Shown here: piece by piece, positions 1 to 10,229 of the stretch
Numbering within the stretch: the stretch's first letter is position 1
How the letters are laid out: every line of letters starts with the position of its first letter
Assembly: GCF_008831285.2 (NCBI RefSeq)
Contig: NC_045144.1
Span: 3,342,268-3,406,267 of the forward strand
Direction: 5' to 3'
From: Nymphaea colorata
Taxonomy: Eukaryota; Streptophyta; Magnoliopsida; Nymphaeales; Nymphaeaceae
DNA length: 64,000 nt
Notes under the pieces: generated by a model
Told to the model about the DNA's origin: nothing
The model's input: the letters and a program-made list of their open reading frames with translations, nothing else
Database searches by the model: none
Translations under genes and position numbers: made by a program

Positions 1-1508
1 AATTACCACAGTATAGTTGGAAGAAGAATTCAGTTTGTTAGCCGTTCAGATTTAGTAATAGTTGCAGTGTTTAGTTCGTTGTTAGTAAATTTTTGTTTTA
101 GAGCAGTTTGTGATTTTTGGCCTGTCGCAGTCAGCAGATGTGCACAGATAATATCAGGGGTTAAACAACCTCAGAATTGGCTGAAATTTGGTGGTGAGCT
201 TCATAATTAATTTTGCTTCAAAAGTTATATTGTGCGCCAGATGTGGTATTTTCAGAAAATTCGAGTTTTCAGCCCTGAACCAGCGAAACAGGCTGGGCTG
301 GCAGAACCTGTCCGGGTGACAGTCTGTAAGATCATATTGAATCGAAGGCTTCTAGCAGTCAAACTGAGCTGTAATTTCGTGGGTAGTCAGATAACTATCC
401 CAACTTCGTGTTGATCAATTTTAGAGGTGAAGCTCCACCATTTGAAATTTTTGTGCGTCAGTCTTTCGTTACCTGAAAAACAGACTAGACTGTAGTTGTG
501 CACACTGCGCAACACTAAGGTGCTTGAGCTCGAGGTGCGTTGTCGAGGCGTGTTCACACATAGTCGCCGGTGTATTTGGAACCTTTGGGTCTCCCTTCCT
601 ACAATTCCGGTAAGTGGTTCTCTTTCTTGGCCCTTCGCAAATCAAGTCCCTTCATCTAGGCCATGTTGTAGCCATCGAGAGAAGGAGAATCCCTTGAGAG
701 ACCCATCGAAATTGACTAGAGATTCACCTTGCACATTTGGTGGACTCGCCCCTCCTAGTGGATCACACTTGGGATTCTAAATCTCAAGCTTTTATGATAG
801 TGCTCGTCATTTTAGGATCTAGAAGCCCCAAGCCTGGCCACTTGTCCTCTCCCCTAACCCGTCCACACACCAAACCCGTTACAAAACCTCCTCTAGTGCA
901 CCACATTTGGTCACCTCGCCCTACACTCTCGCCATTTGCTTAACCTCTCTCCCTAGTTCCTTGAGAGTTAGCTGTTACGAGACACACCTCACCCTACCCT
1001 TTTTGGAGAGTGAATCCATCCCAGATCCTTCTCCTCATTTCTTGCTGATACTTCCCCATTAGTCCCCTATCCGGCCGCCAATGCCATTTGGCCTTTTACC
1101 TTACCCATTTCCATTTACATCTAGCCTAGACACACCTAGACCTACCCTTCCTAAATTCTAGGAACCCACATTTAAACCCCTTCCCTTATACCCAATTGAG
1201 TCTTGACTCGAAACCTAACACCTATCTCACCCGACCTATCCTTAATCTAGCTCACATCCAAAGCCGAGCCTAGACCTTGTTTGACCTACCTATCCTGGAC
1301 CCACCTCAGTCTACCCAAGAAAAAGGGCCCACTCCTAAGCGGTCTCAACCCTAGCCCCTAGGCAGCCCGCGGGTTACCTTACCGCAGCCTTGTGTTCTTG
1401 AGACCGGTGGGCCTCGCCGTCGCCACCTCTGGCCAGCTCCGGCCGCAGCTGCCACTTTTCCGTTGACCCTCCGGCGTACTTCCCGACCAGCCACCACTTC
1501 ATCCGGCG
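1..1508. other. Flanking repeat-like DNA upstream of the gypsy element
   Basis: I see no gene here. The short reading frames have no recognisable domain and no splice structure that I can support. The part from about 780 to 1508 is pyrimidine-rich, with many CTAGACC, GACCTACC and CAACCCTAG strings. In composition it resembles the central parts of the twin repeats at 10,230-17,298. It may therefore be a fragment of the same kind of repeat into which the gypsy element inserted. That is inference from composition, not from an alignment. Confidence 0.4.
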
Positions 1509-2869
1509 TGGTCTCGTGGAGCTCAGAGGCAGCAAGTTGGGAGGCCACCGCCGAGCCAAGCAGGACTACGGATGGAGTCCACCATTTGTCAAGGGAGGTT
1601 AACGCCACATATAGCGATCTTGGTTCCCCTGGTCTGATGCAGAGGGAGGTTGATAGCACGAGGCTGACACCGATCGAGCAGGAAGGGAGGTTAATGACTC
1701 AGGGCATGAGCTGGGACCCACGCAGTAGATTGCAAGGGAGGTTATCCCCATTACCCATCAAGGAGATCGACCGACAAGGGAGGTTGCTTCTGAGGACCCG
1801 ACCTTCCTTGGGGTGCTGAGGGCAGGGACAGGTACTGCTAAGGGAGGCTGTGAGGTTACTAACCGCCGCAAGAGAAACCTGCCACCAGGGTAGGCCGCAC
1901 TATGGGCATCGACCACCCTGGCCCATGCCTCCACACACAACCGACCAGAGGACACTACAACGGTTGGGCGAGCTCAGCCAGTAGGGGGACTGACGGAGGT
2001 CTATCTGACGGGACTCGTCCCGGTTGTGAAGTAGGACACGCTGAGATGGGCGGGACACTTTGGCAAGACACTCGAGGGGAATAACCGGACACGGGTTTGG
2101 ATTTGTACAGCAGGTTGGACCGCTTCCTTTGTAAACCCGGATCTAGGCGCACCGCACCCTAAACGGATACGGGCGTGGGTTTTGTGGGATTCCAGATTGG
2201 GGTCTAGACCCCTTTTCTTGTGTCGGTTTTAGGACCTGGGTCTTACTAACAACCCGGTCAGGTCCTTCGCACAGACTCGGTTTGACATGATTGTCGAACC
2301 GGTTCGATGGTCGGCCATTCTCCACGGCTTGCACGAGCGAGCCTCCTTCTTAAGGGGAGGAAGACGATCCTCCCCTTAAGAAGGAGGAAGGCAGTCATGG
2401 ATGCTTTTGTGTATTGATCTGGAACCTCAATGGGCTGCTTCCTAGAGTTCTTCTCAGAAGGTCGCCGAACATTGTTTCCGGTGGTAGCTCCCTTGATTTC
2501 CCGTCATTCGCCAATAGTGAATGTGGACTACTTTTTATCCATGTTCTTCTTGTCTCTTCTCCCCTGCAACTCTCACTTCTCCTTCCAACGACAGTGCCGA
2601 GGTCTTCCTTGCTGGACAACCATCCCCAGTGATGAAGACTCTCCAACATCATTGCCACCGCAACCTCCTGATCATCTCCCAATCGCCCCGCGCACGCCAT
2701 TTCCCCTACAGTCTTAATCTTCCCGACTGCATCTCCCTGTTCACCCGAGACCTCCACCCGACTTGGTTACTGTACCATTGGATCTCTCCCCCACCGAACA
2801 TGTTCTTGGGCAAAACGAGTCAAAGTCGGTTGCCTCCGGCACCTCCTTTGGCCTCCGGCTCCACCAAAT
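1509..2869 (+). repeat. 5' LTR of the gypsy element
   Basis: It begins at a TG and matches the 3' LTR from the GAGGCAGCA stretch near 1526 to about 2789. A further 80 bp before the primer-binding site at 2870 has no counterpart in the 3' copy. It carries six phased copies of AAGGGAGGTT or close variants (1591, 1642, 1683, 1734, 1776, 1840). It also carries a perfect 20-bp inverted repeat at 2342-2387 that the other LTR lacks. The exact left boundary is inferred from where similarity starts. Confidence 0.8.
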
Positions 2870-2881
2870 TGGTATCAGAGC
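2870..2881 (+). other. Primer-binding site (initiator Met-tRNA type)
   Basis: The sequence TGGTATCAGAGC is complementary to the 3' end of plant initiator methionine tRNA, the usual minus-strand primer for plant copia and many gypsy elements. Its position fixes the end of the 5' LTR region. Confidence 0.85.
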
Positions 2882-3504
2882 AACGTTCGGCCACCGACGA
2901 TCAAAATTTGTGCATTCTGTGTTGACAACAGAACAAGAACAGACCCACCGACAGAAACCAGGAACTCAGAGCCCCGACACTGTTTTTCCTAGAAGATCTA
3001 GTTGTTGAGCACTGGGCCGACTGGATTGATTGTGTTTTAAGAACGTTCATAAATTATTTCAGGATTTATGGTGCTACCCCGGCCTAGAAATTGATTTTTG
3101 AAGGGACCCTCCTCCTCAGGCGCGCTTTTCTACTTCCGGCAGAGACACCTCTTAATCTGATCCATCACCGGAGAAATCCATCGTATTCTAACGACTGATC
3201 AATCCTGAACGATTGATCTTCGTATTGTTAGTTCGTTCTTGAAGGATTTCTCTGTTTTAATCGCACTCTTGGTTTGTATTTCATCACTGTTCTTCGTTTT
3301 TTCCCTTTTTTGGTAACATCAGAGTACTTCGGCATCCATTCCGGCTATCTGCGGATCCAAAACGTGTGGAAGACAATACCTCCAGATTCCTGATGAATTT
3401 CCTAGCAGATCGAGCCCAAGGGCGCCCAATTTGGCCCAGAAACGATGAAGTAATAGCGATTTGAAGTTAGCCAGAGTTTTCTGTCAAAAGGTACCCACAT
3501 ATCT

Positions 3505-4535
3505 ATGGACACCCACTTGAGAGATAGGAACCAAGAGGACACGGGCGATCTCGGGCGGAGAGGTGGAGACAGGGCTTGAGATACCACGACGAGCCACCTC
3601 TTCAATTTGGAGTAGGAGCACGGCCAGACCCTACCCTTGACTTCCATGACGACATGGTAGGTCTGGGTTCACCTCGTGAGGACCTTACCCACTTAGTACA
3701 AAGAAGGCAACCCCTCTATCGACGAGTTAGCCTCAACCCTTTTCAAGATGACCCCCGCGAAGAGAGAATACAAGCTATGTCTTGGATGAGATTCGATTTT
3801 CCTAGGTTTGGAGAGCAGGAGGCCCAAGAATGGTCATACAAGACCCATCAATACTTCATTTGTCAACAAGTCCCTAGGGATCTATGGGTCTCCATTGTGG
3901 TAGGACACTTTGAAGGAGAGACGATAAGATGGTATAACTAATGCTACCATGGGCTTCTGAAACCAGCATGGGAGGAGTTAGTACAAGAAATGCTAGACCG
4001 ATTTGGGGAGTCAGCCTTCCATGGCTATGAAATGGAACTTAAGGCATTATAGCAGAAGGGGACGGTGAAGGATTACCAGGCCGAATTTGAAGATCTTAGT
4101 AGCATGGTCCACGCATGGCCCGAAGGGGCCCTTATCTCCAGTTTTATTGGGGGACTACGGGAGGACATTAAACTTGAGCTCATGGCTAATAGACCGCAGT
4201 GGCTACGAGAGTGCTACAAGAAGGCCAACCGGATCGAAGAAAAGATTAGGCGGCTAGAAGCGTACTATCGGCCAGCTAGCCCCACGGTACCCACCCGACA
4301 CCGACAATCCTTTTCCCCCCATCGGAGGTATCTCCCTAGGGCTAGGTCACCCGAAAGACTCCCACCGACCAGTTCTCCCCAGAAACCAATCCCCCCACAC
4401 GTTAAATTCATCACCCCACAAGAGAGGAAGGAAAGAATCAAGCGAGGAATGTGTTTCTACTGCCCCGAGAAGTACTTTAAGGGACATAAATGCAAAACTA
4501 ACATGATATATCAGGTGATAGAGGAAAAGACATAA
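3505..4535 (+). pseudogene. Gypsy gag remnant with zinc knuckle
   Basis: This is a capsid-nucleocapsid remnant. One frame is open from about 3528 except for a TAA at 3939-3941 and a TAG near 4050. A plausible ATG at 3505 lies in another frame. The conserved gypsy capsid pattern is visible in FPRFGEQEAQEWSYKTHQYF. The C-terminus carries a zinc-knuckle pattern, CFYC followed by GHKC, near 4449-4495. Immediately after it a 46-bp direct duplication (4483-4574) shifts the frame by one, so gag stops at 4533-4535 and the protease continues in the new frame. The upstream stops and this duplication make it non-functional. Confidence 0.85.
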
Positions 4536-4574
4536 ATGCAAAACTAACATGATATATCAGGTGATAGAAGAAAA
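4483..4574 (+). repeat. 46-bp tandem duplication at the gag-protease junction
   Basis: Two adjacent copies (4483-4528 and 4529-4574) begin GACATAAATGC and differ only near their ends. Because 46 is not a multiple of three, the duplication itself accounts for the change of frame between gag and protease. Confidence 0.9.
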
Positions 4575-4656
4575 GGAACATCACACTCACGGAGAGCAAT
4601 GAAGAAAGGGGGATTCCTCCGACCAGCAGGCTATTGTCTCCTAAGCTTATTTTTCT

Positions 4657-7600
4657 TTGGCTCGAACCCCTACTCCAAATTCTATGAGAATAGAAGTATT
4701 GGTTTTGGTTGACACCGGCGCAACCCATAATTTCATTAGTCAACTAATTGCCCTTTCAGTTGGGTGTAAGATGAAGCCCTACCCATCGTTTGAAGTCATA
4801 GTGGGAGATGGAGCCCGCATTCCTTGCCGTGCGGCTTGCGAGGGGGTGGACCTCCAAATTCAAAACACTAGCTTTCAGGTGGACTTGTTTGTGCTGGCCC
4901 ATTGTGGCACAGATATCATCTTGAGAGTCTAATGGATTAAAACTCTAGAGGAGATCACCTTTAACTTCAAGGAGATGACCTTGAAGTTCCCTCAAATGGG
5001 TGGGAGACAAGCGGCACTCAAGCCCCTTGATGGGCTGGTTCCTCTAAGAGAGGCCATGAGGGCCCTACAAGCTCATGAACCCACCTACTTGTTGCTATCA
5101 TGTGTGGAGGAGAAGTCCCCCAACGAGGAGGAGACACCCATGCCTAATTCCCTCCTCTTGGGAGAGTACACGAATGTCTTCCAAGAACCCAAGGGGCTGC
5201 CTCCCCCACGGTCCCATGACCACCGCATCCATTTCCTACCCGAGACGGTGGCTGTAAGCGTGCGACCATATCGGTATGCCCATGCTCAAAAGGAGGAATT
5301 GGAGCATCAAGTGAAGGAGATGTTGAGAGAGGGGCTGATCAGGCCCTCCACTAGTGTCTTCTCCTCTCCCATTCTACTAGTCAAGAAGTATGGTGGAACG
5401 TGGAGATTTTGTGTTGATTACCGGGCTCTCAATGAAGCCAGCCTTAAGGACAAACATCCTATCCCAGTGATAGATGAGTTATTGGATGAACTTTCCGGTG
5501 CCAAGTACTTCTCTAAGCTCGATTTGAGGTCGGGATACTTTCATATTCGGATGACACAAGAGGATGTCCCAAAAACGGCCTTTTGTACTCATGATGAGCA
5601 TTTCGAGTTTATGGTCATGCCCTTTGGGCTGACGAATGCACTGGCCACCTTCCAACGGTGCATGAACGATGTGTTCTGGGTTCATCTCCGCAAGTGTGTT
5701 CTTGTTTTTTTTATGATGTACTAGTATACAGCACTACCCTGGAAGACCACATCGAGCACCTTCGGCCAGTCCTTAAGTTGCTCCAGGAGCACCACTTGTA
5801 TGCCAAGCAGACAAAGTACAGTTTCGGCCAGCTAGATGTAGCATATTTGGGGTACATAGTCACCGCAGAGGGAGTCAAGGCTGACCCCTCCAAAATTAAG
5901 GCCATGGTCAATTGGTTGGTACCAACCTCTCTATGAGGAATGAGGGGATTCCTTGAGCTTAGTAGGTATTACTATAGATTTATTAAGCATTAAGGGCTCA
6001 TAGCCACCCCTCTCACCCGAATGCTCCAAAAGGGGGGTTAAGCTTGGTCGGAGGAAGCACGAAGTGCATTTGAAAGACTAAAAACGGCCATGACCATGGC
6101 CCCAGTGTTGTCCTTGTCGGATTTCACAAAGACTTTTGTGGTAGAGACCGATGCCTGTGAGGTCGGGATAGGGGCAGTCCTCAGCCAAGATAGGCACCCC
6201 ATTGTCTATGTATGAGCGCGAGATGTTAGCAATTGTGGTCGCCGTAGAGAAATGACAGCCCTATTTGATCGGACAGCGATTTATAGTGAAGACTGATCAC
6301 GTAAGTCTAAAGTACCTCCTAGCACAACGCATTACAACCCCCACTCAACAAAGATGGATCACCCGTTTGCTATGCTATGATTTTTCCATCGAGTATAAAC
6401 CGGGGGTGGAGAACTCCGCAGTTGATGCTCTCTCTCGAGTTCTCGAGGCACTCTTCACCATTTTTGGGCCTACAACCGATCTGTGGGGCCGCATAAGAGA
6501 GGCACAAGGAAAGAACAATATACCCTTCGGCTGCTCCTATCTTTGGTTCAGGCCAACTCGGGGAGCATTCCCCGATATACAGTTAAAGGGGGACTCTTCT
6601 ACAAGGATAACAAGGCAGTTATCTCTTAAGGGCATCCCTTATGTGAGGAGATCATCAGACACCATCACGACCTACCGTCCATGGGTCATGAAGGAAGGGA
6701 TAAGACATGGATGAGCGTAGCGGCCGACTTTTGGTGGAAATGGCTCAAGGCCGACGTGACTAAGTATGTTAGGGGATGCACTGTTTGCCAGCAAGAGAAA
6801 TACGAGACCATAAAGACACCGGGTCACCTTTGTCCCTTACCGATTTCGGATAGGCCATGGGAGAACGTCTCCATGGACTTTATAGACGTCATGCCACGTT
6901 CCGACGTGAAGGAGACCATCTTAGTTGTGATTGATAGACTCACCAAGCATGGACATTTTGCAGACTTGCCCCGCTCATACTCAGCACGATTGGTTGCCGA
7001 AATCTATCAAGAATGGGTCAACAGACATCACGGTATGCCTCACACCATGGTATGCAACAGGAACAACATCTTTGTGAGTGACTTCTGGAAAGAGTACACT
7101 CGGCTTGTAGGGATGAACGTGTTATTCAGCTCAGCCCATCACCCACAAACCGATGGGCAAAGGAAGGTTGTGAACTGCACTAACGAGACTTACCTTCGGA
7201 GTTTTTCTGGCCGTAGGCCCTCATCCTGGGTCAAGTATCTCTCTTGGTGTGAGTGAGCGTATAACACCAGCCCTCACTCGTCCATCAGGATGACTCCCTT
7301 TCAGGCGATCTATGGGTACCCCCACCCACATTCAGGAGTTATGAACCCAGCTTGGCCGGGGAAGAGGATCTTGAGCACGCTCTGCTTGACCGGGATGAGG
7401 TGTTGCGAGTCCTTCGCAACAACCTTGAGAGAGCCAGAAGCTGAATGTAGCTATATCACAACAAGGGGAGGGCCGAACGAGAATTCTTTGTAGGAGATTA
7501 AGTATGGCTCGAAAGGCTGCTTAGGGGGCAGAAGACGTTGTTTGGGAGGCCCTACTCCAAACTCCTACTACGATACTATGGGCCTTATAGGGTGGGAGCA

Positions 7601-7885
7601 TGTCATGGCAAGGCCGCATACTGGTTAGAGCTGCCCCCCCAAGCCCGAGTTCATCTGGTGTTTCATGTGGAATGGCTTAAACCTTATCGAGGATCTCCAC
7701 CTACTTCCATCGGGGAGGCCCCGGATGAACCTCCCATACCACAGAGAGTATTATGCAGTTGCAAAGTACTGAATGACGGAGAGCTCCAACGCGAATACCT
7801 CGTCGAGTGGGATAGCCAAGAGGGCGGACCAACATTGGAGGACACCAATTACCTTGCTGGGAGGTTTCCCATGGTAGGAGCCTAG
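4657..7885 (+). pseudogene. Gypsy pol remnant (PR-RT-RH-IN-chromodomain)
   Basis: The domains follow in order. The protease has VDTGATHNF near 4708. Reverse transcriptase at 4975-5935 has FCVDYRALN, SKLDLRSGYFHIRM and a damaged catalytic loop near 5705-5725, where a frameshift falls. RNase H remnants at about 5990-6440 include DHVSLKYLL. The integrase at 6681-7340 has GCTVCQQEK and HHPQTDGQ. A chromodomain-like tail at about 7770-7870 contains REYLVEWDSQ. Stops or shifts occur at 4930 (TAA), 5724, 5934, within RNase H and at 7254. In the integrase the second acidic catalytic position reads Asn (CNRNNIF) and the Glu after DGQ reads Lys, so the core would be dead even without the stops. The chromodomain-like end suggests a chromovirus, but the lineage is not resolved. 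Confidence 0.88.
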
Positions 7886-7900
7886 GGGCAGGCTCCATCT

Positions 7901-7910
7901 AAGGGGGGTA
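7901..7910 (+). other. Polypurine tract of the gypsy element
   Basis: The purine run aaggggggta lies 4 bases before the TG at 7915 that opens the 3' LTR, where second-strand priming is expected. Confidence 0.7.
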
Positions 7911-7914
7911 GATC

Positions 7915-9140
7915 TGATACCGCCCACCCAGAGGCAGCAGGTCGGGAGGCCACTGCCGCGCCAGGCAGGGCTACGGGCCCATTTGTCAAGGGAGGTTAAC
8001 GCCACAGACAGCGATCTTGGTTCCCCTAGTCTGATGTAGAGAGAGGTTGATAGCACGAGACCGGCACCCGGTCGAGCGGGCAAGGAGGTTAATGACCCAG
8101 GGCATGAGCTGGAACCAGCCCATCAGATTGCAAGGGAGGTTATCCCCATTACCCGTTAGGGAGATCGACCGACAAGGGAGGCTGCTTCTGAGGACCCGAC
8201 CTTCCTTGAGGTGCTCGGGGCAGGGACAGGTACTGCTAAGGGAGGCTATGAGGTTATTGACCGCCACAAGAGAAGCCTGCCACCAAGGCAGGCCGTACCA
8301 TGGGCATCGGCCACCCTGGCTGATGCCTCCACACTCAGCCGGCCAGAGGACACCACAGCGGCTGGGCGAGCTCAGCTAGTAGGGGGATTGGAGGGACACA
8401 CGGGTCTATCTGACGGGGCTCGTCCCGGTTGTGAAGCAGGACACGCCGAGCTGGGCAAGACACTCTAGGGAAATAACCAGACACAGGTTCAGATTTGTAC
8501 AGTGGGTTGGACCGCTTTCTTTGTAGACTCGAGCGTGAGTTTTGTGGGATTCCAAATTGGGGTCCGAACCTATTTTCTTGTGTTGGTTTTAGGACCTGGG
8601 TCTTACTAACGACCTGGGCAGGTCCTTTGCACCGACTCGGTTTGACGTGGTTGTCGAACCGGTTCTGTGGTCGGCCACTCCCCACGGCTCGCACGAGCGA
8701 GCCATTGACCATTGTCTTCCTCCCCTTAAGAAGGAGGAAGGCAGCCATGGATGCTTTAGTGTATTGATCTGGAACCTCAAAGGGTTGTTTCTTGAAGTTC
8801 TTCCCAGAAGGTCGTCGAACGTTGTCCTCGGCGGCAGCTCCCTTGGTTTCCCATCATTCGCCAACAGTGAGTGTGGACGACTTCTTATCCTTGTTCTTCT
8901 TGTCTCTTCTCCCGTGCAACTCCCACTTCTCCCTCCAACGACAGTGTCGAGCTCTTACTTGCTGGATGACCATCCCTGGCGATGAAGACTCCCCAAAGTT
9001 GGCATCATCGCCCTCACCACCTCCTGATCATCTCCCGATCACCGCCGTGCATGCCATTTCCCCCACGGTCTTTATCTTCCCGACTGCATCTCCCTATTAA
9101 CCTGAGACCTCCACCGACTTAGTTACTGTTCCATGGGATC
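7915..9140 (+). repeat. 3' LTR of the gypsy element, probably truncated
   Basis: It aligns with the 5' LTR from the GAGGCAGCA stretch at 7931 to GGATCT at 9136-9141. The phased motif array is conserved at 7988, 8039, 8081, 8132, 8174 and 8238. The terminal 80 bp of the 5' copy are absent here. The 10-mer GATCTGATAC occurs at both edges, 7911-7920 and 9137-9146, hinting at a rearranged end. Confidence 0.78.
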
Positions 9141-10229
9141 TGATACGGGTCAGCCTTCAACTTGGCCTAGAGCAGCCACTAACGGGGCCGGGAGCAGTCA
9201 GAGGGGGCAGGGCAAGGCCGCCCTTCATTTAGTCAAAGCCCCACAAGGCCGAGTTGACCCAAGCCCGGGTCAAGAGGAAGGAGTGGAAGGCGTAGAGCAA
9301 CGAGTTCAGACCAGGGGTAAGTTCACAGATCAGCTTGGAGTTAAGGCAGAGAAAGGAGCGGGAGGAAGTGCAACGACTCTAAGCGAGGCTCTTGAAGACC
9401 AAGGCGGGGGGGTGGGTCTAGTCCGGTCCAGGTCAAGTCCAGCCTAGGTCTTGGTCAAAACCCGATCACTTAGGGTCTGCCTAGGGCGAGCCTAGGCAAA
9501 TCTAGGTCTGAGTCGAGCCCAAGCACGTGCGGGCTAAAGGAGGACCGGTTTTAGGAATGAGACTTTAGGTCTCGTGTTTGCTTTTGTGCATTTTTTTTGC
9601 TTTGGATTTGGAGTGCGCCATTTGCTTATGTTATTTTGATTGAGCTTTCAGATCCGGATCACTTGTTTAGATCTATTTTACTTCAGAACTGTAAGTACTT
9701 TGTTCACATTTGGATTCGTATGCAATTGAAGAATATTGAGTTTATTTTTCACATTCATTTCTCCCTCTTCTCCACGAGTCTCTCTCTCTTCCACGCGCAC
9801 TCTCTTCTCCACGTACCTTTCTCTTCTCCTCGTCTCAAATTTGGGGAAATTTCGGCCTCCATTGCTGAATTCCAGCCAGCATTCTCCAAGAAACCGAGGG
9901 TTCTTTCTCTCTTTTCCTTACTCTCTTGTCTCCTCTTATCCACTCGCCCACGGTGAAGGAAGAAGGACTCCTTGTGCTTTGGCGTGAAGAGTCCCTTGCC
10001 ATGGTTTTCCCCGCTACATCAACCAGCCACGAGCAAGGTGCAACCTCCGGCATCCCCACGAAGGTTAAAGGCCAGCCCATGCATTGGGAAGGCTACCCCG
10101 GCTTGGAAACAGGAAGGAGAGTAGCATTGATGTTGAAACAATAAAAAAGGTTAAAGGTTAGTGCTTGAGATCTTAAGGCTATTTGTGGATTTTGTTGAGT
10201 TGCTTTGGAGTAGGATTCGGCCTAAGGGT
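9141..10229. other. Repeat-like spacer, no supported gene
   Basis: An open frame of about 100 codons at 9133-9447 starts at the edge of the gypsy LTR and is rich in Gly, Glu and Ser, with no recognisable domain. 9,760-9,990 is a CT-rich stretch like the leaders of the twin repeats that follow. I see nothing that supports a host gene. Confidence 0.4.

Larger units (their letters stand above)
1509..9140 (+). mobile_element. Decayed Ty3/gypsy LTR retrotransposon (chromovirus-like)
   Basis: Two diverged direct repeats (LTRs) flank gag and pol remnants in the order gag, protease, reverse transcriptase, RNase H, integrase, chromodomain-like tail, which is the Ty3/gypsy order. A primer-binding site matching the 3' end of initiator Met-tRNA lies at 2870-2881 and a purine tract (aaggggggta) at 7901-7910. 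The element cannot move by itself: gag and pol carry stops, frameshifts and lost catalytic residues. Over about 240 bp that I compared by eye, the LTRs differ at roughly one base in ten, so the insertion is old. No target-site duplication was found, and the 3' LTR lacks about 80 bp present at the end of the 5' LTR. Confidence 0.88.

Noticed and set aside
1351-2925. Several 60-130-codon frames within the gypsy 5' LTR
   Set aside because: Equivalent frames in the 3' LTR are broken differently, as expected of non-coding LTR sequence.
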